64,000 nt of DNA from Candidatus Gracilibacteria bacterium GN02-872. GTDB taxonomy: Bacteria > Patescibacteriota > Gracilibacteria > BD1-5 > UBA6164. Location: positions 21,919-85,918 of the forward strand of contig MOLU01000006.1 in the NCBI GenBank assembly GCA_003260325.1. Reading direction: 5' to 3'. This document shows positions 10,261-22,368 of the stretch, piece after piece (position 1 is the stretch's first letter; each line of letters opens with the position of its first letter). A program made the position numbers and the translations under genes. The notes beneath the pieces are model-generated. The model saw nothing but the letters and a program-made list of their open reading frames with translations, made no database searches and had not been told where the DNA came from.

Positions 10261-11235
10261 TTAGTTAGTATTTTTTATTATTTCAAAATTTGGAAATGTA
10301 GATTTTCATTTCATAAAATATTTGTAATATTCTTTCACAAAAGTAAAAATCTCAATTTTATAATGTAATATTTCTTTAAAAAATATTTGAGTATATTTTT
10401 TAGAATTTTCCCATTTCAGAGCATATTGTCAATTTTTAAAGGAAAAATCTTTTTCATTTATTTGTCACAAATTGTACGATTTAAGCAATGCCTTATCAAT
10501 AACGCATCTGAAAGGTTCCATCAAATCAAGAGCCAAAGATTTTCTTTGATACCAAGTTCTATGATAAACTCAATAATAATTATCAAATCAATAAAGCCTA
10601 AGCATAGCTTCTATAAAGTGAAAAAGATAAGTATATCAAATATCTAAAAGTAAGTTCTTTATATCACACTTTGTTCTTGGAGCTCTTTTATACCATCAAA
10701 TCTCTCAAAAATAATTTTGAAAAAATATTTTACTGATATTTCATTCGTATCAAAGCAAAACATCATAAGATTCGGCAGAATTGATTTTTGTGGAAATAGA
10801 TTTTATTTTTGAAATATTTTCTTTTAAATCTGTACTTTTTTCTCTAAAATTTTTTAATAATTCTAATTGATTTTTTGTTTTTATTTTTATAATATTTTTC
10901 GCTATTTCAAGCATTTGTTCTTCTGTTTTTTCATATTGTTTTTTTCTCAAAACAAAATTTCCTTCAGTTTCATTTCAAATAACCAAATATGGAAGAAAAT
11001 TTTTCTTCATCAAAACTAAAGTCACTCAAAATTCTTGAAATTTTCTGATGAGTACGCTTGTTATAGTCACTTCTCAAACTAAAAAAATAGCAAAAATTTT
11101 ATAAAGAGAAATTTTATTTTTTATCAAATTTCCCTCTTTTATCACGAGATTATCATTTTCAAAATTGATGTTTTTTGTATCAAAACTTTCTATAATCAGA
11201 ATTTGTTTTTCATCAAAATCAGGAAGGGAAAGCAT
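10261..11235 (-). CDS. cas1: CRISPR-associated integrase Cas1
   Basis: A 324-residue endonuclease/integrase that with Cas2 inserts new spacers. The C-terminal catalytic region shows LLGYEGNISKIFFQNYFG with the metal-binding glutamate (near 163), then LLDIGYTYLFHFIEAMLRLY, GVYHRTWYQRKSLALDLMEP with the histidine and acidic ligands, and FRCVIDKALL. This is the normal order. The N-terminal beta domain is present, so the protein looks complete. It lies 2 bp after the cas4 stop and 11 bp before cas2. Confidence 0.95.
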
Positions 11236-11237
11236 AA

Positions 11238-11849
11238 TTATTTATTATTGAATAATTGAAGTTGTTCTGTTTTTTCTCAGATATAATAATCACAAAGTTC
11301 ATTGTAAATGCATTCTTTGCATTTGTTTGAGTTTTGTTTCCAGTGTTTCTGTAATAAATCAAATTTTCTATATTTTTCTAAGGTTTTTTCAAATTCTAAA
11401 ATTTCTTTTTTACTTGGTTTATAAATTCTGTATTTTTTATTGTCTTTTATACTATAAATCCACAAGCTTTTTACTTCAAATCACATTTCTTCTAAACAAA
11501 ACATTTGTCACCAAAGCTGATATCTTTGTCATCTATAAATTTTTTCTTTTCAGTTTTCATCTTTAAAAATTTGAGTTTTTCTTTCTATCAATTCTCAAGT
11601 TTCTATATTAAAAATATCTATTTTTCATAGTATTTTGTAATGTTCACTATAAACATCCAAACTTTGCAAAATATTTTTCCTGGAAGAATATGTTTTTTCA
11701 TCTATACTTTTATGTAGTAGTTTTCACTCTTTTTGAGCTTCTTTGTGAAAAAGAATATCATTATAATTATCATACAATTCGTGATAATATATAGATTTTT
11801 CACAATAAATGAAATCATTTAAAGTTGATAATTTTATGTAAGATTCCAT
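11238..11849 (-). CDS. cas4: CRISPR-associated exonuclease Cas4
   Basis: A 203-residue PD-(D/E)xK nuclease with a 4Fe-4S cluster that trims prespacers and selects PAM-proximal ends. The first cysteine is in LNDFIYCEKSIYYHELY near residue 17, and the last three are in NKCKECIYNELCDYYI near the C-terminus. The nuclease residues are visible in LGKIDIFN and ELIERKTQIF. It stands between cas12a and cas1, the usual type V-A order. It starts 63 bp behind the cas12a stop. Confidence 0.9.
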
Positions 11850-11912
11850 AAAATAAATAAAAAAAATATACTAACTTTATGTTAGCATACTTTTATTTTT
11901 GATGCAAATAAT

Positions 11913-14900
11913 TTAAGATTTTTGAATAAATTCATCCCATTGTTCATTGTTTACTAATAATTTTGGTTGATTTATTTTTGGATTTTTTTGGATTTTTTCC
12001 AACATTATTTGTCATTTTCTAGCTATATTATAAGCTCAATTTGCATCTCAAGAAGTTGGTAATCTTAAATAATTTGTGTGTTCAAACTTTTCATTTTTTT
12101 CATCTTCAGACAATTGATCAAAATACGTTTTACTGTTGAAGAAAGGCTTTACAGGAGAAATTATCATATCATTTTCTTTATCATCTTTATTTCTAATTTG
12201 TAAAATTACATCAATTATCCAAATCAGAGATTCAAAAAATTTTCCTTTTAAGTCAGTTTTTTCCTTTATCTGAGAAATAATTTCTTTGTTTTTATTTATT
12301 TCATTTTCTTCAAATAATTTATCTAATTCATCTGTTGTAAATATTTCATATATTTTCCATTTTCAAGTTTTTTTATCCACAGTTCATCTCCATCTTTCTC
12401 TTCCAGAATACAAAATCCATTCTTTTCACGATATTTTGTATTTGAAAAAATAAGCTTTTTCTTTTTCATCAAATCATATCTCAAAGAAAATATCTAAAAT
12501 ATTTTTTTTCATTTCTTCTAATTTTCACTTTGATAAGTAAATATTTTTTCTCCATCAAGTAATAGGATCTGTCACTGAAGTATAAGCTGGATTTGCATAA
12601 AATAAAATTCACCATTGTCTTGATTTTTCTATATCAGAATAGTTTTTAGCCAAAGGACAAAGTTGATATGCTTTTATAATACTTCAATTTTCAAAATCTT
12701 CAACTCATTTTACTGTTAAATAAGATAATTTTTTCACCAAACTAACTTCTAGGTTTTGATATATAGATTTCTCTATTTTTTGTCTTCACCTTTTAAATCA
12801 TTTATTTAGCTTTTCCATAACAACTATTCAATTGTATTTTAAAACTAAATCTGATATTTTTTTAACAACTTGAGAGATATATCATTCTTTCAAATTTTTT
12901 ATATTTCAAATAGATTCCCAATCTTGCTTAGCTTTTAATCTACTATAAGCTCTTTGTGATAATAATCTTTCATAATCTACTCAATTAATTATATTTAAGC
13001 TTCATTGTTCAACTATTTCTCAAGTTAAAGCATTTATTACAGAATAGAAAGCTAAATGTTTTTCTCATCTATCAATTCAAATTATATGGATATTTTTATA
13101 AAAATCTGGATTTCAAATTTTTGTATTTAGAAATGAATTAAATCATTCTTTCAAATTTCTTCATTTTATAGTTATTGGAAAATATAAAAATATTTTATCT
13201 GAAGAATATCTTTTTAAGTGGAAAGGATTCTCAAAATCTTTTTCTATTTTAATTCATTTTTTTGTTTCAATAATTTTTTTATCAAAAGAGCTAGACTTTC
13301 TGAAAAATATTTCTCACTGTCAAAGTAATTTTAGAAATTTATTATTTTTTTCATTCATCAAGTTCAAAAATAATTCTGTTTGTGTATTTTTATTTCAATT
13401 AGAATTAAAGTCTCTACTAGATATTTGATAAAGAAAAATTTTTTCTTCTAAATTTAATTTTTTTATTTTATCAAAATTTATTTCTTCCCAACTTAGTTTA
13501 TAGCATAAATCAGCAGTTTCATTATAAAAATCTGCTATTGTTTCATAAGAATTGCTATCACTCCAATTTAAAAAATTATCTCTAAAACCTTCAAAGTCTT
13601 TATGTTTTCTAAATCATTCTTTAAAGTAATCTATAATTTTTGGTAAATATTGTTTGTAAGAATCCTTATTTTTATTTTTTGAAAAAAGTCATTTATCATA
13701 AATTTCTAAAATTGGTTTTGGATCTATCAGTTTTTCCCTTACCATTGGAGAAAATGTATCTTTTTTGGATCTTATAAACCAACGAGGAGGATTTTTATTA
13801 TCAACTTTTTGAGTTTCTAAAACCATTTTTTCGATTTTATTTTCGTCAGTTATTCATTTCCTCAAATCTTCAACATTTTCCTTTGATAATCCAGTTCAGT
13901 TAATTATTCAAATGTAAAAATTATCATTTTTCTTAAAAATCAAAGTTCAATAAGTACTAAAATCAGAATCCCATCAATTAAGCAAATATCAACAATTAAA
14001 GTTTAGTTTAATTTTTTCTTTACTAAAATCTTTTTTTGTTAAATAATTTCTAATTGCATCATAATACTTTGTTACCAAAAAATCTTCAATTATTTCATCA
14101 TAAAAATTATAAAATTCACTTTTAGCTTCTATAAAATCTCTATTTACTTTAAATATTCTGAGAAATTGAAAAATAAAGATTGATTTATCAGCAAAAAGTT
14201 TCAATATTTTTTTATGCTTTTGATTTTTTGTATTAAAATCCTTAATTATTTCTTCTAATTCTTTCAAATAAGTTAAAAAAGATTTTACCGTAAATGTTTC
14301 TTCATTTCCGCTTTCAGCAAAAATAATTTCTTCATCTTTTCAAGAATATAAATTTTCAACATCTTCTCTAAAAATTTTTTTAAAAAATTCCCAATTACTT
14401 GTTATTTTTCATCTTTTTTCCTCAAAATATTTTTTAAAGAAATAATTTCTTTTATTTTCTTCAATGTCTGAATAATCTACAAATTCAACTTTTTCAAGCA
14501 TTTCTTTAAAATCTTTTAGAGAAATATATTTCGGAATAGAAAAATTTTCTCCATCTTCCAAATCCTTTTTACTTTTTTTAGAAAATACTTTTAATTCTAC
14601 TCATTTTTCAGCTAATATATACCAATTACTAAAATAACGATTTGATATAAAATTTAAATTATTTTTTGATATCCAGATTTTTTCTAATTCTTTTTCATCA
14701 TTTTCAAAAATATTTTTTAGTTTTTCAATAATTATAGGAATATTTTTCTTAGATGAATTGGTTAATTTTTCTAAAATTGATTTAAAATCTTCTTCAGTTT
14801 CTACCATTTGAAAAGGAATAGATTTAGATTTTATAGATCATATTTGCTTATACAAAGGCTTAAGCTGAATTTTTTCTTTGTTATTTTTTTGAGAATACTC

Positions 14901-15992
14901 GTTTAATCTTTGATTTATTCAATCTTCTATTCTTACTCATTTTTCATCTTTTTTTCATCAAATTATTTCATTATATTCATCAATTCCTTCTTGAGATAGA
15001 TATTTATTATAATTTTCTATTTTAAATATTTCATCTTCCTGATTTGATAAACTAATATCAATTTTTTCTAAATTATTTATATTTCAAATAAAAGTGATAA
15101 AATTTTCGTTTACTATACGGTTTGCAACTGCAGTTGATTTATTTTCACTTGAATAATAATTTTCACGATTGTTGTTAAATGCTGAAAAATATGTCCAAAA
15201 GTCATTTAAATTATTTATTACATCTAAAACTTGTTTTTGAATTTCTTTCAAATCTTTTTTATAAATCTTTTCTAGAATTTCTTCTAAATATTTTTTTGCT
15301 TGATTTTTATCAAAATTTTTTTCATTTTCTCAAGTATTTATACTTGCCCACCAAGAAAAATCTTTTTCATTTTCAATCTTTTTTAAATAAAAAATAAATT
15401 TATTTTCCATCATTTCAATTGCTTTAGAATTTTCTTTTACTAGATTTTTAATTTCTGTTTCATTTTCAAAAATCTTTTTTAAAACTTTTAAAATTCAAGC
15501 TTCTGTTAATATTTTATATCAATTTTCTTTTAAAATAGTTTCTCATTTTTCATCTTTCCATAAATTTTTCCACTTTTCAGCTATTTTTTCGTAATTATCT
15601 GTTATTTTTTTTCTAAATTCATCTAATTTTTTTTCATAATTATTTTTTTCTTCTTCTTTCCTTTTTTGTAATTTCAATAATTCTTTATCATCTTCAGTTT
15701 GTCTAATTTTCTTATTTATTCCTTCAATTTCTTTCTTATAGGAATTTACTGATTTAGCTAATTCTGACCAATTTTCATTAAAAAGAAATAAACTTTCTCT
15801 TATAAATTTATCGTGCAATTGATCAAAAACAGGTTTTATTATATCATAATCTTTATCTCTAAGTTCATCTTTTTCTTCAATTCAAAGTTTTTCAGTTATT
15901 GCTTTAGTTTGTTCTATTGGTTTCAACTCAAACCTCAAAGTTTTTATAATTTCATAAAGATTTGTAAAATCCTTAAAATTATTGTTTTCCAT
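11913..15992 (-). CDS. cas12a: Type V-A CRISPR effector nuclease Cas12a
   Basis: A 1,359-residue RNA-guided DNA nuclease, close to the usual 1,200-1,350. The N-terminus FTNLYEIIKTLRFELKPI matches the Cas12a start region. The split RuvC domain is complete: IIGIDRGEKHLAFYSVI with the first aspartate (near 969), IVVMEKLNKGFKRGRQKIEK with the glutamate (near 1060), and PTSGDANGAYNIARKG with the last aspartate (near 1315). The WED/PI regions were not examined in detail. Dozens of glycines are UGA codons, including both in IGIDRGE, so the gene cannot be read by a standard-code cell. It heads the operon cas12a-cas4-cas1-cas2. No CRISPR repeat is found in the flanks. Confidence 0.95.
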
Positions 15993-16024
15993 AATTCAAA
16001 AAGTTAAAAAATTAAAAAACAAAA

Positions 16025-18241
16025 TTAAACCTTATCAACTCACAAAATAAACGAATTTATTAAAGAATCTCAAAGCTTGATTTTTAGCCTTTCCAAAAGT
16101 CTATCTATGATCATATATTCATAATCAAATATTTTTAATCACAAAATAATCTTTCTCTGAGAATTCCCTATTTTTTCAGTATCAATTGTATCAATATCTA
16201 TTCTCATAGAAAAAACAGTTTCTGTTAATTCTTTCAAAACTCACATTTTATTTTCCAGAATAAAACTAATTTTATAAATAATTGATTCTTCCTCTTCTCA
16301 GTCAATATATGCAGTCAGAAGCCTATCTTTGTTTACTTCATTTAAAACTTTACAATTTCTTTTATGAATTGTAATTACTCATTTATTATTTATGTGTGCA
16401 ACAATATCTTTTCAAAGTTTTCTCTTACAACAAGAACAAATTTTATAATCCAGTCAAACCTCTCAACCAATAATCAAAGTTTGTTTTCATCAAGAATGCT
16501 TTTCTGTATTTTTTTCTGTTTTTGAAAGATTTCATTTTTTTTCTTTGCTATCAAAATTTGGATCTTGAGCTTTTTGAATTTTTCTAAGCAAAGTTGGAGC
16601 GGGAAGAGAAAAGTTTCAGATTTGTTCAAGCAAAGTCCACCTTTCTTCTTGATTTAAAACTTTTCAGTCAATATTTTTCAAAAGAAGTAAATCTTTATCA
16701 AGTTTTGGAAATCAAAATTTTTCTAAATATTTTTGTAAAATTTCCTTTCACCTCTCTCTATGAAGTTCTTTATCTTCTTTCTTTAAAAATGCTTTTATTT
16801 TATTCTTTGCTTTTACAGTTTTTACAAATGAAATCCAAAATGGATTTGGCTTTCTGTTCTTATCTGTGATAATTTCAACAACATCTCAATTATTTAATTC
16901 TTTATCCAAAGGATAAACTTGACTATTTACTTTTGCAACAGAAATGTGGTCTCACAAATCTGAATGAACAGCATAAGCAAAGTCGATTGGAGTTGATCAA
17001 AAAGGCAAATTTATAAAATCTCATTGTGGAGTAAAAACATAAATTCTGTCTTTGAAAACATCTACTTTAAGTGAACCTTCAAAATCACTGTCTTGAAGGC
17101 TATCAACCATATCTTTCAATTCCTTTACCCAATCAACATCTTGAGAAATTTTGCTTCATTTTTCTTTGTATTCAAAATGAGCTGCAACTCAAATATCTGC
17201 ATATTCTTTCATTTCAAAAGTTTTGATTTGAATTTCTGTTGGCTGTTTTCTATCTTCTTGAAAAAGTCAAATAATACTTGTATGAAGACTTTTATATCAG
17301 TTTGGTTTTGGTAAAGCTATATAATCTTTAAATCTTCTAGGAATTGGAGTCCATGTGTTATGAATTATTCAAAGAACTTTATAACAATCAGCTTCAGTTT
17401 CAACCATAACTCTTGCTCAAAATACATCAAAAAGTTCTGAGACGTGAGATAATCATTTTTTTACTAATTTTCTATGAATTGAATAAATAGATTTTACTCT
17501 GTAATCAATTTCATAATTTTCCACTTTTCACTTCAAAATTTTATCTATTTCAGATTCTACATTTTTCATAAAAATTCTTCTTTGTGGCTCTATTTCCCTT
17601 AGTTGTCTTTTTAATTCTTTATAACTTTCTGGCTCAAGAATTTTGAAACATTCTTCTTCTAGAGAATTTTTTATAGCAAAAAGACCAAGCCTATCAGCAA
17701 TCGGAGCATAAATATTTAAAGTTTCAATTGCGATTTTTTCTCTTTTTTCAGGTTTAGGATGAAATTTCAAAGTTTTCATATTGTGAAGTCTATCCGACAA
17801 TTTCACAAAAATAACTCTTAAATCTTCAGCCATAGCGATAAACATTTTTCTAAGACTTCAAATATCTCTTTGTTCTCATTTGTATCTTACTTTTGAAAGT
17901 TTTGACAATCATTCACACAAAAAAGCAACTTCTGAGCCAAATTCTGCTTCTATATCTTCTTTTGTTTTTGGTGTATCCTCAATAACATCATGCATAAGAC
18001 AAGATTGGATAGTAAAAATATCTGGTTTCAAGTCAAGCAAAATAATTGTAGCTTCAACAGGATGCATAATATATGGTTCTCAAGAAAGTCTAAATTGTCA
18101 CTGATGCGCTTCTTTTGCATAATTATAGGCTTTAAATACTTCTTCTTTAATGTATTCAATATTTAAATTTGGCATATACAAAGCAACTCTTTTCACAATT
18201 CAATCAACTTTTTTTTCTAATTTTTGATAAAAATCTTCCAT
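16025..18241 (-). CDS. rel: Bifunctional (p)ppGpp synthetase/hydrolase (RelA/SpoT family)
   Basis: A 738-residue stringent-response enzyme making and degrading (p)ppGpp. The hydrolase HD motif is intact (IMHPVEATIILLDL and SCLMHDVIEDTPK, residues about 55-85), followed by VKLSDRLHNMKTLKFHP. The synthetase domain shows RFKDYIALPKPNGYKSLHTS. The TGS domain is recognised by VFTPQGDFINLPFGSTPIDF and AYAVHSDLGDHIS, and an ACT-like tail follows. Both catalytic halves appear intact, so it is probably the sole long Rel enzyme of this small genome. It ends 32 bp upstream of the cas12a start. Confidence 0.93.
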
Positions 18242-18375
18242 AATTATTAAGTTATCAAATATTTTTTGTATATAATATCAAATATCATCAAATTTACAAG
18301 GATTTTTTAAAAAAGATTTGTTTTTTTTCAAAAATGATTATTATTTTGCTAATCTTATTTTTTTATAAAAGAAAT

Positions 18376-19185
18376 ATGAAAAATTCTAAAAAATGATTTA
18401 CTTTGGTTGAATTGCTTGTGGTTATAACTATTTTGGCAATTATTTCAGTTGTAGCTTACCAAAGTTTTTCTTGAGCAACAGATAAAGCAAATGCAAGTAG
18501 AAAATTGCAAGATGTAACAACTATAGAAAGCTGATTACAACAGTATTTTGCAAATAATAATTTTTACCCTCCAGTTGATTTAATTGATACTTCAAAAAAC
18601 AAATATTGATATGACAAGGCTCAAGTTGCAACTCCAAGTAATACTTTAACAGTTACAAAAACTTGAGTAGAAATAAAAGAAGTAAATGCTGCAACGGGTT
18701 GAGGAAAAATAATGTGAAAATGAGATTATTCATCAAAACAAATTTGAGCAAAATGAACTATTTCTCAAGAAACTCTAGGAAAACAATATTTAACAAAAGA
18801 TTTGTATGATCCAGAGCTTTGAGATATGAAAGTTGGTTCAGACAAAATGATTGATAAAGGAATTGGAAGATATGTTTACGCAGTTTATAAAAAACCAACT
18901 GGAAATGATTGGGGAAATGATAACAATACTTGAACTTATTACAATATAGCTTACACTGTTAAAAAAGATTGAACAGAAGATTATGAAACAAAAATAGTTT
19001 GACCTTATGATAACAAAAGCTGTATAGGAAAGGAAAATGATTGTCCAGAAACATTGATTTGAAGTGGAGAAAATATTCTGAAGAATAATCAAATTTCGTG
19101 AAAGACTTCAGATGGAAAGGATTTACCAAATTTTGATTCAAAACAGCCAAATCAATGAATTCCTTATCCTCTTGGAAATTTTTAG
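18376..19185 (+). CDS. Type IV pilin/pseudopilin-like protein
   Basis: A 269-residue protein beginning MKNSKKGFTLVELLVVITI, the prepilin peptidase site (G|FTLVE) plus hydrophobic alpha1 helix of class III signal peptides. The glycine before the cleavage site is encoded by UGA. The rest is a polar globular domain with repeated glycines (GGGKIMGKGDYSSKQIGAKG) and two cysteines near NKSCIGKENDCPETL. It would be exported and assembled in a pilus or pseudopilus. No other pilus gene is nearby. A strong terminator follows, so it is monocistronic. The globular domain family is not recognised. Confidence 0.85.
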
Positions 19186-19197
19186 ATAAATTATAAA

Positions 19198-19232
19198 AAA
19201 ATCTCTTCAAGCACTTGAAGAGATTTTTTTGG
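19198..19232 (+). terminator. Terminator of the pilin gene
   Basis: Stem AATCTCTTCAAG/CTTGAAGAGATT with seven T behind it. The 184 bp from here to the gatB stop hold nothing recognisable. Confidence 0.85.
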
Positions 19233-19416
19233 AAAATATTTTTTATTGCTGAAGTTTTTCAGACTCAATTTTCTCATAATATAGCGAATCAATTATTTTT
19301 TATAAGTTATACTTGAACAATGCAAAATTATTTCTTTTGTTTTTTTAATAAAATTTTTTTTCTTGTGAATAAATTTTAGTTTATTTCATATAATTTATTT
19401 AAATAAAAAATTCTCT

Positions 19417-20853
19417 TTACCCCAATTTCTTTTTTAGTAAATCATTAAAAATCTTTGGATTTCACTGACCTTTAGAAAGTTTCATACATTGTCCAACAAA
19501 AAATCAGAAAATTCTCTCATTTCATCATTTATAATCAGCAACTTGAGTTGGAGAAGAAGCTATAACTTCATCAACAATTGCCTCTAAAGCTCACAAATCA
19601 TTTTTTTGCCTCAAATTATTTTCGTCAACGATTATGTCAGCTTCTCATCCATTATTAAATAATTCTTCAACGACTTGTTTGCTATTTGTAGACGAAAGTT
19701 CGTCATTATTTACAAGCTCTATAACTCTTGCTAATTCTCAAATCTCAAATTTCAAATCTGCAACTTTTTTAATATTTTCTGATTCATTCATCATTGCAAG
19801 CAAAATAGTTGTAATGTAAGAACAAGATTTTTTTGCGTCTTTTGTCAATTTTACAAGTTCATCAAAATATTCTGATAAATCTCTATCTGTAGTTAAAATT
19901 CTCGCATCGTCTTCGGATAATTTATAATCATTTAAATATCTAATTCTTTTTTCAATTGGAAGTTCAGGAATTTGTTTTCTTGCATTTTCTATAAAATCCT
20001 CAGAAAGCTCTAGTGGAAGCAAATCTGGCTCTGGAAAATATCTATAATCCATTGCGTCTTCTTTGCTTCTTTGAGTCGCAGAAGTTCCTGTTTCGTCATT
20101 CCAACCTCTTGTTTCTTGTTCAACTATTCCTCCTGATTCAATGATTCTAGTTTGCCTTTTTATTTCGTGTTCTATCGCTCTTCCAATAGCTGAAAAAGAA
20201 TTCACATTTTTTGTTTCAGTTCTGCTTCATAGTTTTTCACTTCATTCTGGAGCAATTGAAATATTTACATCACATCTCATTTGTCCTTTTTCCATATCTG
20301 CATCAGAAACATGACAAGCTCTCATTATTTTCTGAAGTTCTTTTAAAAATTCCATAACTTCATCTTTATCGTGAAAAACTGGATCTGTAACTATTTCCAT
20401 AAGAGGACTTCAAGCTCTATTAAAATCACAAAGAGTTTTTCATCCTGCGTGAATCAGTTTTCAAGCATCATTTTCCAAATGCATATGGTCAATTGCAAAT
20501 TCTTTTATTTCTCAGTTTACAATAGTTTTTACTGAACCTTTTCAAACAATTGGTTCATACATCTGAGTGATTTGGTAAGCTGTAGGATTATCTGGGTAAA
20601 AATATGTTTTTCTATCAAATCTAGAAAAATTATTTACTTTACAATTCATAGCCATTCATCAAATAAGTCCAAGTCTAACAACTTCTTGGTTTAAAGCTGG
20701 CAAAGTTCAAGGGAATCACATACAAACTTGGCAAACATTTTTATTTGGCTCGTCTGCCAATTCTACGGCATTTTTACAAGAACAGAACATTTTTGTTTTA
20801 GATTTCACTCTAATATGGATTTCAAGTCATATTGTTGCTATATATTTTGTCAT
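19417..20853 (-). CDS. gatB: Asp-tRNA(Asn)/Glu-tRNA(Gln) amidotransferase subunit B
   Basis: A 478-residue subunit of GatCAB, which converts misacylated Glu-tRNA-Gln (or Asp-tRNA-Asn) to the amide form. The N-terminus [20 protein letters not shown] and the zinc-binding-type cysteines (FCSCKN, NVCQVCMGFPGTLPALN) are typical. Further signatures are [29 protein letters not shown] and [12 protein letters not shown]. The C-terminal tail domain ends with NDLLKKKLG. gatA and gatC are not adjacent. It stands alone and convergent with the pilin gene. Confidence 0.95.
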
Positions 20854-20931
20854 AATTTTTAATTTATTTTTTAATTTGTATAGTTATATCTAAATATTTA
20901 AATTTTTCAAGATGTTTTTTTAGAAAAAGTC

Positions 20932-20959
20932 TTGATTTTAAATTTTAATGTGTTAAAAT
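20932..20959 (+). promoter_or_regulatory. Promoter of the hibernation factor gene
   Basis: TTGATT (20932-20937) and TAAAAT (20954-20959) are 16 bp apart; the start codon follows about 50 bp downstream. Confidence 0.6.
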
Positions 20960-21011
20960 CTTTATGTTAAAAGTTTTTACTTTTAATTTTATAATATAAT
21001 TTTTTAAAGTT

Positions 21012-21314
21012 ATGGATATAAAAGTACTTATTAATGTGAATTCTCCTGAAACTAAAGAAGTTACAGAGAGATTAGTTAAACAAAATTTAGAAAACAAACT
21101 AGATAGCTATTTAAAAAAATTTACTGATAAACAAGAGGCTGAAGGAACTATTGAAGTAAAAATAGAAAAATCAAAAAAAGATACTTTCAATTGAATAGTT
21201 CATGCAAATCTTGACTGAAAAACTTTTAGATATGAAAGAGATGATTACAAAAACTTAGATGATTTATTAAATCATCTGTTTGATCACTTCAAGGAAGAAC
21301 TAAGCAGCATGTAG
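21012..21314 (+). CDS. hpf: Ribosome hibernation promoting factor (short HPF / RaiA-like)
   Basis: A 100-residue protein with the S30AE fold expected from alternating strands and helices: MDIKVLINVNSPETKEVTE, an amphipathic lysine-rich helix, GTIEVKIEKSKKDTFNGIVH and GKTFRYERDDYKNLDDLLN. This length matches short HPF without the C-terminal dimerisation domain. It would bind idle 30S/70S ribosomes in starvation, which fits a genome that also has Rel. It is flanked by its own promoter and terminator. Similarity is by pattern rather than by a diagnostic motif. Confidence 0.7.
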
Positions 21315-21322
21315 TTTTAAAA

Positions 21323-21355
21323 AAAATCCTAAAAAATTTTTCAGGATTTTTTTAT
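21323..21355 (+). terminator. Terminator of hpf
   Basis: Stem AAAATCCTGA-like/TCAGGATTTT with a run of T; imperfect near the loop. Confidence 0.75.
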
Positions 21356-21420
21356 TTTTCGATTATAACTTAAGAATAAAGAAAATTTTATAAGATCTAT
21401 GATATAAATCTGCTCATTTT

Positions 21421-21493
21421 TGTCAGAACGAAGACAGAAATCTATCAAATTGTTACTCATTTTTATTGATTACTGGATCAAGCCCAATAATGA
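21421..21493. repeat. Hairpin-rich intergenic segment (possible dispersed repeat remnant)
   Basis: Two imperfect inverted repeats lie side by side in the 224-bp gap behind the hpf terminator: TGTC...GACA (21421-21436) and GATTACTGG...CCCAATAATG (21468-21493, one mismatch). The segment is richer in G+C than its surroundings and resembles the dispersed palindromic elements of other bacteria, but only one copy was noticed here. Confidence 0.35.
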
Positions 21494-21579
21494 CAAAAGA
21501 GGTTCACACAAAAAGTAGAGAATCCATTTTATTCCCTACAAATAAATATCTCTTTTGAAATATTTTTTTAAAAAAATTT

Positions 21580-21945
21580 TTATAAATCATCAAGCATAGC
21601 CAAAATATCATCTGCATCCTCAGTTTTGTCTTTTGCTTCAGCTGCTTTGATTTTTTCTTTTGAACCTTTTAATTGAAATTCTTGCCATTCAATTAAATGT
21701 TTTTCATTTAGTTGTTTGATTTCTTTTTTGTATTTTTCTTCCAAAGCAGCAAGTTTTTTTCTTTCTGTATCTAAAATATTGAAAAGTCTATCAATTTGCT
21801 CGTCTGTCATTGAAGGCATTATATCAAACCAGTATTGTCTTTCATCATCTTCCATAGACTCAGTTTCAAGAATTAACTTGATAAGTTCTGGATAGTTAGC
21901 TTGTATTTCATCACTTATTTTAAATTTAACATTAGAATTTGCCAT
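21580..21945 (-). CDS. Conserved-looking small acidic coiled-coil protein, unknown function
   Basis: A 121-residue cytoplasmic protein without glycine UGA codons interrupting it. The N-terminal half (YPELIKLILETESMEDDERQ) is acidic, then a segment MTDEQIDRLFNILDTERKKL leads into a charged coiled coil and a C-terminal acidic tail (DADDILAMLDDL). The codon pattern and clear UAA stop support a real gene. The DEQIDRLFNIL segment resembles short helical repeats of unknown role found in small CPR-type proteins, but I do not recognise a named family. Confidence 0.75.
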   Translation of the reverse strand: MANSNVKFKISDEIQANYPELIKLILETESMEDDERQYWFDIMPSMTDEQIDRLFNILDTERKKLAALEEKYKKEIKQLNEKHLIEWQEFQLKGSKEKIKAAEAKDKTEDADDILAMLDDL

Positions 21946-22062
21946 AATTTATATTTTTAAAATTAAAATTTATAAATATATTATAACAAACTTATTTTAA
22001 ATTTGCAAATAAAAAAAACAATAATATAATAAATACATAATTATTTTTATAATTTTTGCAAA

Positions 22063-22347
22063 ATGAGACTTTTTTTAATATGAGCTTTTACCTTATTATT
22101 GGTAATAGTTTGGATATTTTATATAATTATAAGTATACATTCAAAAAAATTTGCAAACTTTTCTTCAAGTATGAATAAGTTCTTATTTGCTTTATTTTGT
22201 ATTCTATTATTTTTAAGTATTTCTTGATATTTTGTTTTAGGATTCGGAAAGTTAAGTTGAAGTTCCATTTCAGATTTTTTTAGCTGAAGTTCTGAGACAA
22301 AAGTAGATTTAAAAGATTTAAATATTTGAGACAATACTACTTACTAA
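22063..22347 (+). CDS. Small two-helix membrane protein
   Basis: A 94-residue protein with two hydrophobic segments (LIGAFTLLLVIVWIFYIII near residues 5-24 and FLFALFCILLFLSISGYFVL near 38-57) and a serine/glycine-rich tail (SGSSISDFFSGSSETK). It ends 21 bp before the HIT gene and is probably the first gene of that group. Function unknown. Confidence 0.7.
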
Positions 22348-22368
22348 AATATTTTTTAAAAAAAAATT

